Positions 16,474-25,536 are shown, counted from the first letter of the stretch. The stretch is 64,000 nt of DNA from Tenacibaculum soleae (GCF_001693415.1 NZ_MAKX01000013.1:239789-303788); one strand, 5' to 3'. Notes: a model not told the origin generated them from the sequence alone. Numbers and translations: made by a program.

Positions 16474-18879
16474 TTAATAATTAATTTTAATTTGAATTTT
16501 AAAGTTTCTTCCTAAATCATCTGCATAATAACGCAATCTGTTTAAGTAATTTCTGTAAGATTGATTTAATACATTGTCTATCGAAAAGTTAAGATTTACT
16601 TTTGTTTTAGACATGTTAAAATCAAATCCAGAAGAAAAGTTTAATAAATGATATGCCTTTGGCGGAGTACTAATATCTACAAGTTTACGGGTGTTTGTAG
16701 CTGGAATAAAAGCCATGAAATTGTTATCAGGATACTCATTTTGCCTAGCATTAAACTCACTTTCTATGGCTGCATAAAAATTACTCCAATTTTCTTTTTT
16801 AAAGAATAATGTTGTTGCCGTTTTAAAAGCAGGTATATCAATTAAAGCTCTTTTGTTTGTTAAATCGCGTCCTTTTATGAACGACATCTTATTGGTAATA
16901 TTAAAATTGGTAGTTACATTGTACTTAACACTAGTGTCTAAACCTAATAAATGAGCATTTGTTTGCTTGTATGACCAAACAGGAAATGCGCCACGTAAAG
17001 TAGTTTCAACACCAGTAGGTTCAATGTAAATAAAATCGGTTACATAATTATAAAATCCTTCTAAAGCAACGTTTAAATTATTGTTATTAAACTTATAAGT
17101 TGCTGAAAACCGGTTAGATGTTTCAGGTTGCATTTTTAAATCACCAAGTTCTATTCTAGCAGCAGAATGGTGTAAACCATCGCTAAACAATTCTGATGCG
17201 TTAGGCGCTCTGTTTGATAAACCATAATTTACTAAAATAGCATTTTGATTATCAATTGTATAAGATGCACCTAATGAGGTAGAAATATTATGATAATTAA
17301 ATATCGGGTTTACTAAAAAATCAGATGGATAACTACTATCATCAATAATTAAATGACCAAATTCTTGCTGATAGTTTAAGGAATTCCATCTTGATTTTCT
17401 ATAAAACTTTTTTGCATTAATTCGTTCAAAATCATATCGAACACCAGCGTTTAAAACAATGTTTTCAAACCTAAAGTCGGTTATAGCGTAAGCATTCAGA
17501 TTATATTTATTATAATCGGGTATAATTCTTTTAACTCCAGATTTAGGATCCGAAAAATTATTTTGGTATGCTCCACTAATTCCAAATTTATAAGTATTTT
17601 CAGAATTTGAATCTAAATTGATATCACCTTTAAAAGAGTGTGTTTTTAATAATAAATTGGTTGCAGCAATTGAGCTACGTCCACCTCTTCTTATATCAAA
17701 CTCTAACCTTTCGTTTTGTTGATAATCATATTGAAAAGTTAATTTTCCAATACCTTTTAAACGTTTGTAAACTTTTGCTTTTAACAATTGGTGTGTTACC
17801 TCTTGCTTTGGATTATTAATAGTATAGCTAAAATCATCAATAACAAATGGTACATCACTATTTAAAGCTTTAACTAAGTCAGAAACGTTACCTATATGCG
17901 ATGCACGAAGTATACCTATTTCGTTAGTAGTATTGCTGTAAAAAAGCTCAAAACCTTCATTAAACTGCTTAAAACCAGTATGGAATGTAAAGGCTTTAGC
18001 ATTTAAACCGGTATTGGTAAGGTTATAATTTGGTGTTTCAAAATCGCCCGCTCTTTTATAAGAAACTTGCCCATTAATAAACCAACCTTTTTTATAACTT
18101 TTATGCAAGCTAGTTGAAGCGGAAAATAAATTACCGTTGCTTTGTTGTGAAACAATTGTTTTACCAAATAAAGTATCTTTTAAAATTACTTTTGAAGGAT
18201 TTACAATAATAACTCCACCAATAGCATCACCTCCATACTGTAATGCATTAGCTCCTTTTATAACAGAAATGCTTCCAGCAGCATTAATGTCAATATTAGG
18301 TGCATGCTCAATACCCCATTCTTGATCTTGTAATCGAACTCCATTAAAACTAGTTAAAACTCTACTACTATGTAAACCATTAATTATTGGTTTAACAATT
18401 GTATTACCAGTATTTATTGATGATACACCAGCAACATTTTTAATAGCATCACCTAAAGAGGATGCACTAAATTTTTCTAAAGTTTTTGTTTTTATTAATG
18501 TTTCTTGAGCTGTTTTTGTTTTTAAACCAACTGTAGTTTTAACAGTAACTTCATTTAACTCTTCAATATGGTGTTCTAAGTCTATAACTTTATAAATGTT
18601 TTTTACAACATTTAGTTCCAAGATTTTTTTATCACAAGCTACGTGAGAAATTTCGACAATAATTTTACCTGCACATACATTGTTTATAGTAAATTTTCCC
18701 TCAAAATTAGTAGTGGTATACTTATTTTGGTTTTTTATGTAGATTGTAGCATTTACAATAGCAGATTTGTCATGAAAATCTTCTACTAAACCAGAAAAAG
18801 TATAGTTACATTTTTGGGCTTTTACTATAAAAACAGATGTAGTTAGTAAAAGTATAAATAATATACTTTTAAGTTTCAT
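16474..18879 (-). CDS. TonB-dependent receptor, probable metal uptake
   Basis: 801-residue outer-membrane receptor. It has a signal peptide ending at VKAQ and a carboxypeptidase-like regulatory domain (about 25-110). A plug domain (about 125-240) shows DAIKNVAGVSSINTG and GGDAIGGVIIVNP. A beta-barrel follows and ends in FKIQIKINY with an aromatic C-terminus. It is the middle gene of a three-gene operon: small His/Cys peptide, receptor, His-rich lipoprotein. The histidine-rich partners suggest a metal (zinc, copper or similar) or metal chelate as substrate; the receptor alone does not settle it. Confidence 0.9.
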   Translation of the reverse strand: MKLKSILFILLLTTSVFIVKAQKCNYTFSGLVEDFHDKSAIVNATIYIKNQNKYTTTNFEGKFTINNVCAGKIIVEISHVACDKKILELNVVKNIYKVIDLEHHIEELNEVTVKTTVGLKTKTAQETLIKTKTLEKFSASSLGDAIKNVAGVSSINTGNTIVKPIINGLHSSRVLTSFNGVRLQDQEWGIEHAPNIDINAAGSISVIKGANALQYGGDAIGGVIIVNPSKVILKDTLFGKTIVSQQSNGNLFSASTSLHKSYKKGWFINGQVSYKRAGDFETPNYNLTNTGLNAKAFTFHTGFKQFNEGFELFYSNTTNEIGILRASHIGNVSDLVKALNSDVPFVIDDFSYTINNPKQEVTHQLLKAKVYKRLKGIGKLTFQYDYQQNERLEFDIRRGGRSSIAATNLLLKTHSFKGDINLDSNSENTYKFGISGAYQNNFSDPKSGVKRIIPDYNKYNLNAYAITDFRFENIVLNAGVRYDFERINAKKFYRKSRWNSLNYQQEFGHLIIDDSSYPSDFLVNPIFNYHNISTSLGASYTIDNQNAILVNYGLSNRAPNASELFSDGLHHSAARIELGDLKMQPETSNRFSATYKFNNNNLNVALEGFYNYVTDFIYIEPTGVETTLRGAFPVWSYKQTNAHLLGLDTSVKYNVTTNFNITNKMSFIKGRDLTNKRALIDIPAFKTATTLFFKKENWSNFYAAIESEFNARQNEYPDNNFMAFIPATNTRKLVDISTPPKAYHLLNFSSGFDFNMSKTKVNLNFSIDNVLNQSYRNYLNRLRYYADDLGRNFKIQIKINY

Positions 18880-18920
18880 CCAAAAGTTTTAATTGTAATT
18901 TATAATTATGTTAATTTTAA

Positions 18921-19241
18921 TTAAATAATTACAACAGGAGGTGCTCTAGATGATTTGTTAGAAGAGTAGTTAGTTATTAATTGCTGTGATTTATAATTAG
19001 CTTTTTTTGCAAAAACTAATTCATTAACTAATAAACTAGGCTTATTAAGGTTATAATAAAAAACAGTTAACTGTAAATGTAAATCACTACAATCATTTTC
19101 TAACTCGTGTAAATGTTGTTCTGTTTTTGAAATACAAACCACGTGCTCATGCTTGTTAAGTGCATGTATTACTTGTATTGCTGTTGGTAATAACAAAGCA
19201 AACAAGAAAAATGGAATTATGTATTTTTTAAGTTTTAACAT
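18921..19241 (-). CDS. Small exported His/Cys protein with C-terminal Pro-Pro (HYC_CC_PP-like)
   Basis: 106 residues from the ATG at 19241. An earlier in-frame ATG at 19268 would lie upstream of the -7 element, so it is less likely. A hydrophobic signal/anchor (about 5-27) is followed by HALNKHEHVVCISKTEQHLH and NDCSDLH, then the end SSRAPPVVII. The His-rich patch, the two cysteines and the terminal PP recall the small Bacteroidota family named HYC_CC_PP. It sits 41 bases before a TonB receptor, as does a similar protein at 25974. Role in metal handling is inferred. Confidence 0.7.
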   Translation of the reverse strand: MLKLKKYIIPFFLFALLLPTAIQVIHALNKHEHVVCISKTEQHLHELENDCSDLHLQLTVFYYNLNKPSLLVNELVFAKKANYKSQQLITNYSSNKSSRAPPVVII

Positions 19242-19247
19242 ATTGTG

Positions 19248-19255
19248 CAAATGTA
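19248..19255 (-). promoter_or_regulatory. -7 promoter element of the small peptide/TonB operon
   Basis: TACATTTG on the minus strand matches TAnnTTTG and ends 6 bases before the ATG at 19241, so the transcript would have almost no leader. It directly follows the terminator of the terC-type gene's neighbour region. Confidence 0.55.
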
Positions 19256-19257
19256 TA

Positions 19258-19297
19258 AAAAAAACCACGACTTATAACTTAATAAGTTGTGGTTTTA
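19258..19297. terminator. Intrinsic terminator between small peptide operon and TerC gene
   Basis: AAAACCACGACTTATAACTT pairs with AATAAGTTGTGGTTTT, with U-rich tracts on both sides. On the minus strand the hairpin is followed by a run of Ts, but it lies downstream of the TerC stop codon (19319), so it ends the TerC transcript just before the next promoter. Confidence 0.75.
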
Positions 19298-19318
19298 AAT
19301 CTTAAAATTTTATTAATT

Positions 19319-20095
19319 TTATTTTTTGCTACCTCTCATTTTCATATTTAACATTTCAACAACTAAAGAAAATGTAATAGCAAAGTATAAATAACCTTTT
19401 GGAACGGTACCTACTTCTTCTCCAAAAAGAGTAGCATGTGATAAATGAGCTCCTTCAGCAATTAACATAAACCCTATTAATATTAAAAATGATAAACCTA
19501 ACATTTGTATCGTAGGATGTTTGTTTACAAATTTACCCACAGGATTGGCAAATAACATCATAATAACCATTGATAAAATTACTGAAGCAATCATAATAAT
19601 CATCGATCCTTCAACACCATTAGTCATTCCTACTGCTGTTAAAATAGAGTCAAATGAAAAAACAATATTTATTAAAGTTATTTGAATAATAGCCTGACTT
19701 AAGGTATACCCCTTTTGTGGTTTGGTATCAGTTTCTTCTTCAGATAAACCTTCTACTTTATGATGTATCTCTTTGGTACTTTTATAGAGTAGAAAAATAC
19801 CTCCTGCAAATAATATTAATGCTTGCCCAGTAAAACCAGCCTTAAACCAAGAAAAATCGACATGAAAAAGTGGTGCATTCATTGCAATTAATAATGAAAT
19901 ACCAAAAAGTAAGGCAATACGTAAAAGCATTGCTAATACTAAACCAATATTGGTTGCTTTTTTCTGTAATTTTTCTGGAAGTTTATTAGCCGCAATGGTT
20001 ATAAATATAATATTGTCAATACCTAAAACAATTTCTAAAAAAGTTAAGGTTATTAAAGCTCCCCATGTATCTGCTTGTAAAAATATTTCCATCAT
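19319..20095 (-). CDS. TerC-family integral membrane protein
   Basis: 258 residues with seven or more membrane helices. The family signature is clear: EIVLGIDNIIFITIAANKLP near the N-terminus, and a second half-repeat FSFDSILTAVGMT with the paired acidic residues in the membrane. TerC proteins are linked to tellurite resistance and, more generally, to manganese or other metal export and metalation of secreted proteins. The start codon follows the stop of a lipoprotein gene with no gap (20096), so the two are one transcript with purB upstream. Confidence 0.9.
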   Translation of the reverse strand: MMEIFLQADTWGALITLTFLEIVLGIDNIIFITIAANKLPEKLQKKATNIGLVLAMLLRIALLFGISLLIAMNAPLFHVDFSWFKAGFTGQALILFAGGIFLLYKSTKEIHHKVEGLSEEETDTKPQKGYTLSQAIIQITLINIVFSFDSILTAVGMTNGVEGSMIIMIASVILSMVIMMLFANPVGKFVNKHPTIQMLGLSFLILIGFMLIAEGAHLSHATLFGEEVGTVPKGYLYFAITFSLVVEMLNMKMRGSKK

Positions 20096-20512
20096 TTAGT
20101 CAACTTTATATACGGTTCCTTTTTGTTTAAAATTTGAATAACCAATTTTTGCTGTAAAGTTATACGAACTATCAGTTACTTGTGTTATTTGAACAAATAT
20201 AGGATCTTTATCTAAATCAGTTTTTGGTGTTTTCATTCGCAATGAATAGGCGAAGTTATTTTTCCATTTGATAAAAAGAGTATCAATATGTTTAACTTCT
20301 TTTTCTGTAACTAAACTATCGGTAGATATACTAACTTTTTTAGAGTATTCTTCTATCTGTAAGCTGTCTTTTCGTACAATAGTAGTTTTTCCATAATTAT
20401 CACCTGCAGGAATTTCAAACGTTCCGTATACAAAACGTTTCGGGTCACCTTTTTTTTCTGGAGTACAAGAGTAAACTAAAAAAACAACTAAAAAACTAAG
20501 TAAATATCTCAT
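20096..20512 (-). CDS. Small lipoprotein, unknown function
   Basis: 138 residues with a lipoprotein signal peptide (lipobox VVFLVYSC). The mature part contains FVYGTFEIPAGDNYGKTTIVRKDS and no catalytic motif I can identify. Similar flavobacterial lipoproteins are sometimes mislabelled 'DNA topoisomerase IV'; nothing here supports that. It overlaps the purB stop by one base and abuts the TerC gene, so it is co-transcribed with both. Confidence 0.75.
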   Translation of the reverse strand: MRYLLSFLVVFLVYSCTPEKKGDPKRFVYGTFEIPAGDNYGKTTIVRKDSLQIEEYSKKVSISTDSLVTEKEVKHIDTLFIKWKNNFAYSLRMKTPKTDLDKDPIFVQITQVTDSSYNFTAKIGYSNFKQKGTVYKVD

Positions 20513-21855
20513 TAAATTCCTGTGTAATTAGCTGGTGTAATAGCTTTTAATTCTTCTTTAATTTCAGATGAAACCTCTAAAGTGTCAATAAAGTTGGCAA
20601 TTGATTGCTTGTTTATTTTTTCGTTAGTACGTGTTAAACCTTTTAAAGCTTCGTATGGATTTGGATATGCTTCACGACGTAATATTGTTTGAATAGCTTC
20701 TGCTACAACCGCCCAATTATTTTCTAAATCTTCAGCAAATTTTGCTTCGTTTAAAAGTAATTTATTTAATCCTTTTAAGGTAGATGCAAAACCAATTAAT
20801 GTATGTCCAAAAGGTACACCAACATTACGTAAAACTGTACTGTCGGTTAAATCACGTTGTAATCTTGAAATTGGTAATTTTGCTGATAAATGCTCAAAAA
20901 TAGCGTTTGCAATTCCTAAATTTCCTTCAGAGTTTTCAAAATCAATCGGATTTACTTTATGTGGCATTGCAGACGAACCTACTTCACCTTTTTTAATTTT
21001 TTGCTTAAAGTAATCGTTTGAAACATATGTCCAAACATCACGATCTAAATCAATTAAAATAGTATTTACACGTTTTAAACCATCATATAAAGCAGCCATG
21101 TGGTCATAATGCTCAATTTGTGTTGTAGGAAAAGAGTGGTGTAAGCCTAAAATATCTTCAACAAAGTGGGTTCCAAAGTTTTTCCAGTCAATATCAGGAT
21201 ATGCAACTTTATGTGCATTAAAATTACCAGTTGCACCACCAAATTTAGCTGCATGTGGTGTGTGTTGTATGTGTATTGCTTGGTTGTTAATACGTTCTAC
21301 AAAAACAAAAAATTCTTTTCCTAAACGGGTAGGAGAGGCTGGTTGTCCGTGCGTACGAGCCAACATTGGTATCGCATCCCACTCTTCTGATAAATCGGCT
21401 AATTTACTTACCAAAGTATCTAAAGTTGGGTAATAAACTTCATCCATCGCATCTTTAATTGATAGTGGAATAGCAGTATTATTAATATCCTGTGAGGTTA
21501 ATCCGAAGTGAATAAACTCTTTGTGTTTTTGTAAGTTTAAAGCGTCAAATTTTTCTTTAATAAAGTATTCAACTGCTTTTACATCATGATTAGTAACCGC
21601 TTCAATATCTTTTATTTTCTGAGCATCTTCAGTCGAAAAATCTTCATATATTTTACGTAAATCGGCATATAAATCTTTATTAAAATCAGCCAATTGAGGT
21701 AAAGGAATTTCACATAAAGCAATAAAATACTCTATTTCAACTTTTACTCGATATTTTATTAAAGCTTCTTCAGAAAAATAGTTGGCTAAATCGGCAACTT
21801 TATTACGGTATCTACCATCAATAGGAGAGATGGCGTTTAATTGTGTTAAATTCAT
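20512..21855 (-). CDS. purB: Adenylosuccinate lyase
   Basis: About 447 residues. The enzyme releases fumarate from SAICAR and adenylosuccinate in purine synthesis. Visible signatures are SPIDGRYRNKV, TNHDVKAVEYF, FGLTSQDINNTA, ARTHGQPASPT and the fumarase/lyase signature GSSAMPHKVNPIDFEN with the catalytic Ser. An ATG at 21882 lies upstream of the predicted transcription start, so 21855 (MNLTQLNAISPIDGRY) is chosen. It heads a purB/lipoprotein/TerC transcript. Confidence 0.95.
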   Translation of the reverse strand: MNLTQLNAISPIDGRYRNKVADLANYFSEEALIKYRVKVEIEYFIALCEIPLPQLADFNKDLYADLRKIYEDFSTEDAQKIKDIEAVTNHDVKAVEYFIKEKFDALNLQKHKEFIHFGLTSQDINNTAIPLSIKDAMDEVYYPTLDTLVSKLADLSEEWDAIPMLARTHGQPASPTRLGKEFFVFVERINNQAIHIQHTPHAAKFGGATGNFNAHKVAYPDIDWKNFGTHFVEDILGLHHSFPTTQIEHYDHMAALYDGLKRVNTILIDLDRDVWTYVSNDYFKQKIKKGEVGSSAMPHKVNPIDFENSEGNLGIANAIFEHLSAKLPISRLQRDLTDSTVLRNVGVPFGHTLIGFASTLKGLNKLLLNEAKFAEDLENNWAVVAEAIQTILRREAYPNPYEALKGLTRTNEKINKQSIANFIDTLEVSSEIKEELKAITPANYTGI

Positions 21856-21879
21856 GTTTTGTTGTTGAGTTGTAAGTAG

Positions 21880-21887
21880 CAAAAATA
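21880..21887 (-). promoter_or_regulatory. -7 promoter element of purB
   Basis: TATTTTTG on the minus strand matches TAnnTTTG. Transcription would begin near 21873, which favours the purB start at 21855 over the one at 21882. Confidence 0.6.
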
Positions 21888-21927
21888 GAAAATACTTGCT
21901 TTATTTAACCGATATATGTCAGGAATT

Positions 21928-22524
21928 TTAACGAAACACTTTTCGCTTTAAAATTTTAAGAGCACCTTTTTTTTCTAACAATTTAATTACTCGTATTACT
22001 GTTTCTACTCGTAACCCTAAAATATCAGCTATTTGTTGTCGGGTATAGTCAACTTTAAAGGTAAAATTACCGGATACTTTATAAACATCATTTTTTAAAT
22101 AATCAATAAAACGAAGTACACGATGTGCGGGTTCTTGACTAGATATTTCAGAAGCTATAATTGCTTTATAATATAAACGTTTTGCTAAACTTTGTGTGAT
22201 TTTTAAATGAATTTCAGGGTTTTCTTGAAGTAATTTAAAAAGGTTTTCTTTAGGGATTACTAAAATTTTACTTTCAGATATAGTTACTGCATTCGCAGGA
22301 TATTTAACATCTATAAACAAAGGAGGTTCGCCAAAACTTTGGTTTTTATAAAAAATACCCTGAATAAATTCTTTGCCGTCATCATTATAATTATTCATTT
22401 TTACAGCACCACTACAAATTTGAAAATAATTATAAGCTGTGTTATTTTCAGCAAAGATATTTTCCCCTTTTTTAAATTCTTTAAATTGAGCGCTAAATTT
22501 CAGTAAAAGTTCTTCTGGTATCAT
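21928..22524 (-). CDS. Crp/Fnr-family transcriptional regulator
   Basis: 198 residues. Residues 1-115 form a cyclic-nucleotide-binding-type beta-roll (FKKGENIFAENNTAYNYF, SGAVKMNNYNDDGKEF, FGEPPLF). A long dimer helix and a winged helix-turn-helix follow (TRQQIADILGLRVETVIRVIKLLEKKGAL), with recognition residues E and R in the usual FNR/CRP spacing. There is a single cysteine, so it carries no Fe-S cluster of Fnr type; the ligand is unknown. It is divergent from a truncated haemoglobin gene. An 18-bp palindrome touching its start codon recurs before the neighbouring membrane-protein gene, which suggests both are its targets. Confidence 0.92.
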   Translation of the reverse strand: MIPEELLLKFSAQFKEFKKGENIFAENNTAYNYFQICSGAVKMNNYNDDGKEFIQGIFYKNQSFGEPPLFIDVKYPANAVTISESKILVIPKENLFKLLQENPEIHLKITQSLAKRLYYKAIIASEISSQEPAHRVLRFIDYLKNDVYKVSGNFTFKVDYTRQQIADILGLRVETVIRVIKLLEKKGALKILKRKVFR

Positions 22525-22541
22525 TATGATTTAAGTCATAA
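22524..22541. promoter_or_regulatory. Operator palindrome 1 (Crp/Fnr type)
   Basis: TTATGATTTAAGTCATAA has perfect 6-base arms TTATGA and TCATAA. It is centred about 40-41 bases upstream of the predicted start of the haemoglobin transcript, the class II activator position. For the crp transcript it lies downstream of the start and touches the ATG, a position suited to autorepression. A matching site is at 23368-23385. Confidence 0.7.
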
Positions 22542-22553
22542 ATTGCAATAGTA

Positions 22554-22569
22554 TAAAGATATACTTTTA
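22554..22569. promoter_or_regulatory. Back-to-back divergent -7 elements
   Basis: TATCTTTA on the minus strand (22554-22561, for the crp gene) directly abuts TACTTTTA on the plus strand (22562-22569, for the haemoglobin gene). Both fit TAnnTTT with A in place of the final G, as expected for promoters that rely on a regulator. Confidence 0.5.
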
Positions 22570-22592
22570 CGGCAGATTAATATAGTTTTTAG

Positions 22593-22991
22593 ATGGATAA
22601 AAAAGAAATTGAAAATAGAGAAGATGTTTATTTATTAGTATCAACCTTTTATGATAGAATTAAAGAAGATGATTTTATAGGGCCTATTTTTTTAAAAACT
22701 ATTCCTGATGAAAAATGGGAATCACATTTACAAAAGTTGACCGATTTTTGGGAAACAAATCTTTTTTTTGTACGAAAATTTAAAGGAAACCCAATGAAAG
22801 CTCACAAAGATTTGGATACGAATTTTAATCATAGTATTTCTCAAGAACATTTTGGTAGGTGGTTGCAATTATGGTTTGAAACTTTAGATACTTATTTTAC
22901 TGGAAATAAAGCAAATGAAGCAAAAGAAAGAGCACGAAATATTGCATCAATGCTCTTTTTTAAAATGTTTGAAGCTAAACCTAAAAAATAA
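22593..22991 (+). CDS. Group III truncated haemoglobin
   Basis: 132 residues, the usual length for a single-domain trHb3. The family pattern is VSTFYDRIKEDDFIGPIF at the start, LQKLTDFWETNLFF in the middle and NPMKAHKDL containing the expected haem-ligating proximal His region, then FGRWLQLWFETLD. Such proteins bind O2 or NO under low oxygen. The Crp/Fnr gene is divergent and a class II-positioned palindrome lies upstream. Its 3' end overlaps a convergent small membrane protein gene by 11 bases. Confidence 0.93.
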   Translation: MDKKEIENREDVYLLVSTFYDRIKEDDFIGPIFLKTIPDEKWESHLQKLTDFWETNLFFVRKFKGNPMKAHKDLDTNFNHSISQEHFGRWLQLWFETLDTYFTGNKANEAKERARNIASMLFFKMFEAKPKK

Positions 22992-23319
22992 TTTGATAAA
23001 TTATTAATAAAACATTTATTAAAATAGTTACAAAAAAGGACCAAACTACTGTTTTTAAACTACGCTGGCTTATTGCTACCGCATTGGCGCCCATAGCTGA
23101 AATACAAGTTATGGCTAATGCAAAAACATTTACATTACCATGTACAGCAAGTGCAGCTGAAAAAGAAGCTATCATACTACTAACCATTAATAAAATTAAT
23201 GAAATTCCAAAGGCGTTTTCTTTTTCTTGTGCTATTTTATGGTTTATAGTACTTAAAAAGTTAAGTTTAGAAAATTTAAAAGTTGAGTTTTCTACGAGTA
23301 TTTGTTCTGTTGTTATCAT
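22981..23319 (-). CDS. Small three-helix membrane protein of the Crp/haemoglobin locus
   Basis: 112 residues with a soluble N-terminal 35 and three hydrophobic segments (about 38-60, 65-85 and 90-112). I recognise no family. It converges on the haemoglobin gene with an 11-base overlap. Its promoter carries TAATTTTG at -7 and, 41 bases upstream of the predicted start, the same palindrome as the haemoglobin promoter. It should therefore be co-regulated with the haemoglobin by the neighbouring Crp/Fnr protein. A link to low oxygen or nitrosative stress is inferred. Confidence 0.75.
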   Translation of the reverse strand: MITTEQILVENSTFKFSKLNFLSTINHKIAQEKENAFGISLILLMVSSMIASFSAALAVHGNVNVFALAITCISAMGANAVAISQRSLKTVVWSFFVTILINVLLIIYQIIF

Positions 23320-23338
23320 GCCTAAAAGTATTTTGATA

Positions 23339-23346
23339 CAAAATTA
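23339..23346 (-). promoter_or_regulatory. -7 promoter element of the 112-residue membrane protein gene
   Basis: TAATTTTG on the minus strand is an exact TAnnTTTG match. Its predicted start point (near 23335) is 41 bases from the centre of the palindrome at 23368-23385. Confidence 0.65.
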
Positions 23347-23367
23347 AGAATGAACACGTTGTTTGTT

Positions 23368-23385
23368 TTATGACCTAAATCATAA
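23368..23385. promoter_or_regulatory. Operator palindrome 2 (Crp/Fnr type)
   Basis: TTATGACCTAAATCATAA has the same arms (TTATGA, TCATAA) and the same 6-base spacing as the site at 22524-22541. It sits at about -41 of the minus-strand membrane protein promoter. Confidence 0.7.
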
Positions 23386-23453
23386 AGTAAAAACAAGTTT
23401 GACGCACTTTATTTGATTGCTTTTTTTATCTTCACAAACTAAAATATTTTTTA

Positions 23454-25472
23454 GTGGAATCTATAACTATCATTTATATTGTTTTGGCGGTTTTATTTAG
23501 TACTGCCATTGCTTTTTTTCAATATTTTTATAAAACCAAAAGCAACCCGAAAATAAATATCTTACTTTTTGGATTAAAATTTGTTAGCCTGTTTTTATTG
23601 TTTTTGTTATTTATAAATCCGAAGATAAAAACAAATGAAACAACAAATAGTAAACCTGTTTTAAATGTTTTAGTTGATAATTCACTATCTACAAAATATT
23701 TTAAACAAGAAGCAACGGTAACAAATATTTTAAATGAAATAAAAAAAGATAAGGAAATTCAACATAAATTTGATGTACAGCCTTTTTCTTTCGGAAATCA
23801 AGTATCTGTAATTGATAGTTTGTTGTTTAATGAGCCTCAAACGGATATTTACAGTGCAATAACTTCGGTAAATGAATTATATAAAAATAGGTTAAATGCT
23901 ACTGCTTTAATAACAGATGGTAATCAAACTAAAGGAAATGATTATGAGTTTTTAAATTCTAAAAATAAAATTTTCCCTGTCGTTGTTGGTGATACAACAC
24001 AATATCAAGATATTGAAATAACACAATTAAATGTAAATAAATACAGTTATATCGAAAATAAGTTTCCTGTAGAAACTTTATTATATTATAAAGGAGATGA
24101 AAAAATCACCACAACTTTTTCGATTACACACCAAGGAAAAAAAGTGTTTTCAAAAAAACTTGAATTTTCTCCATCAAAACCTACACAAACAATTTCAACC
24201 AATATATTAGCAGCAAAAAAAGGTATTCAATACTACACAGCAACTGTTAGTAAAATTAAAGAGGAAAAAAATACTAAAAATAACTCTAAAAGTTTTTCGG
24301 TTGAAATTATTGATGAGCAAACTAAAGTATTAATTTTAAGTTCGTTTTTACATCCTGATTTAGGAGCCTTAAAAAAAGCAATAGTAAGTAACAATCAACG
24401 TAAGGTTGATATCACTTTAATTAAAGATAAAAATATTAATTATAATGCGTATCAATTTTATATTTTATACCAACCCAATAGCTCTTTTAAGCAAGTTTTT
24501 GAAAAAATAAATTCAAATTATTTAATTGTTTCTGGTACAAAAACAGATTGGAATTTTTTAAATGCTGAAAATATCGGAATAACCAAAAAAGTAATTAATC
24601 AAACCGAAGATTATCAAGCTATTTACAACGATGCTTTTTTAACTTTTTTACAAAAAGATATTGGTTTTAATGATTTTCCGCCTTTGTTAGATAAATTTGG
24701 AGAGGTACAGTTTAAAGGCAAGCAACAAACATTATTATATCAAAAATTTGCAGGTGTTAGCACTACACAGCCGTTATTAACAACAATAGAAAATAATTCT
24801 AAAAAACATGCTGTTTTATTGGGAGAAGGAATTTGGAAATGGCGTGCAGCAAGTTTTTTAAAAGAACAATCTTTTGAGGTTTTTGATGCTTTTTTAGCTA
24901 ATTTAGTACAGTATTTAGCATCTAATAAAAAGCGAAAAAGATTAACAGTTAATTGTGCACCTATATACCCATCAAATGCGTCCATAAACATAGCTGCTTT
25001 TTATGTTGATAAAAATTACCTTTTTGATAACAGAGCTTCGTTAGAGTTAACGGTAACAAATGATGCATTAAAACAGCAAAAAATAATTCCTTTTTCATTA
25101 GTTAATAATTCCTATCAAGTATCGGTAGCAAATCTTACTTCAGGTAATTACTCTTACAAAGTGTCGGTCGTAAATCAAAACATTCATAGCGTAGGGAAAT
25201 TTAAAATTACCGATTATCAAATTGAAGAACAATTTACGAATGCGAATTATAAAAAATTAAATTCTTTGGCTTTAAAAACTAATGGGAAGCTTTTTTACCC
25301 TACTAATATCAATAATTTATTAAGTGAATTATCGAATGATAAATCGTATTACACAGTGCAAAAATCAATTACTAAAAAACAAAATTTAATTGATTGGAAA
25401 TGGATACTATTTTTATCAATTGTATTATTTTCATTAGAATGGTTTATCAGAAAATATTATGGTAAAATATAA
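23454..25472 (+). CDS. Membrane protein with VWA-like domain
   Basis: 672 residues from a GTG start; no ATG fits the N-terminus. Two membrane helices (about 3-22 and 35-52) precede a periplasmic or cytoplasmic region that begins like a von Willebrand A domain (LNVLVDNSLSTKYF, then ATALITDGNQTKGNDY). The middle holds beta-sandwich-like stretches and a glutamine-amidotransferase-like segment (KVLILSSFLHPDL). One membrane helix lies at the C-terminus (WKWILFLSIVLFSLEWFIR). Large proteins of this layout are common in Bacteroidota and have no settled function. Confidence 0.8.
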   Translation: MESITIIYIVLAVLFSTAIAFFQYFYKTKSNPKINILLFGLKFVSLFLLFLLFINPKIKTNETTNSKPVLNVLVDNSLSTKYFKQEATVTNILNEIKKDKEIQHKFDVQPFSFGNQVSVIDSLLFNEPQTDIYSAITSVNELYKNRLNATALITDGNQTKGNDYEFLNSKNKIFPVVVGDTTQYQDIEITQLNVNKYSYIENKFPVETLLYYKGDEKITTTFSITHQGKKVFSKKLEFSPSKPTQTISTNILAAKKGIQYYTATVSKIKEEKNTKNNSKSFSVEIIDEQTKVLILSSFLHPDLGALKKAIVSNNQRKVDITLIKDKNINYNAYQFYILYQPNSSFKQVFEKINSNYLIVSGTKTDWNFLNAENIGITKKVINQTEDYQAIYNDAFLTFLQKDIGFNDFPPLLDKFGEVQFKGKQQTLLYQKFAGVSTTQPLLTTIENNSKKHAVLLGEGIWKWRAASFLKEQSFEVFDAFLANLVQYLASNKKRKRLTVNCAPIYPSNASINIAAFYVDKNYLFDNRASLELTVTNDALKQQKIIPFSLVNNSYQVSVANLTSGNYSYKVSVVNQNIHSVGKFKITDYQIEEQFTNANYKKLNSLALKTNGKLFYPTNINNLLSELSNDKSYYTVQKSITKKQNLIDWKWILFLSIVLFSLEWFIRKYYGKI

Positions 25473-25536
25473 AAACCTGATAATTTAAAGTAGTTAAATA
25501 GATTTTTTTTATCGAAATTTGTATAAAACAAAAAAC

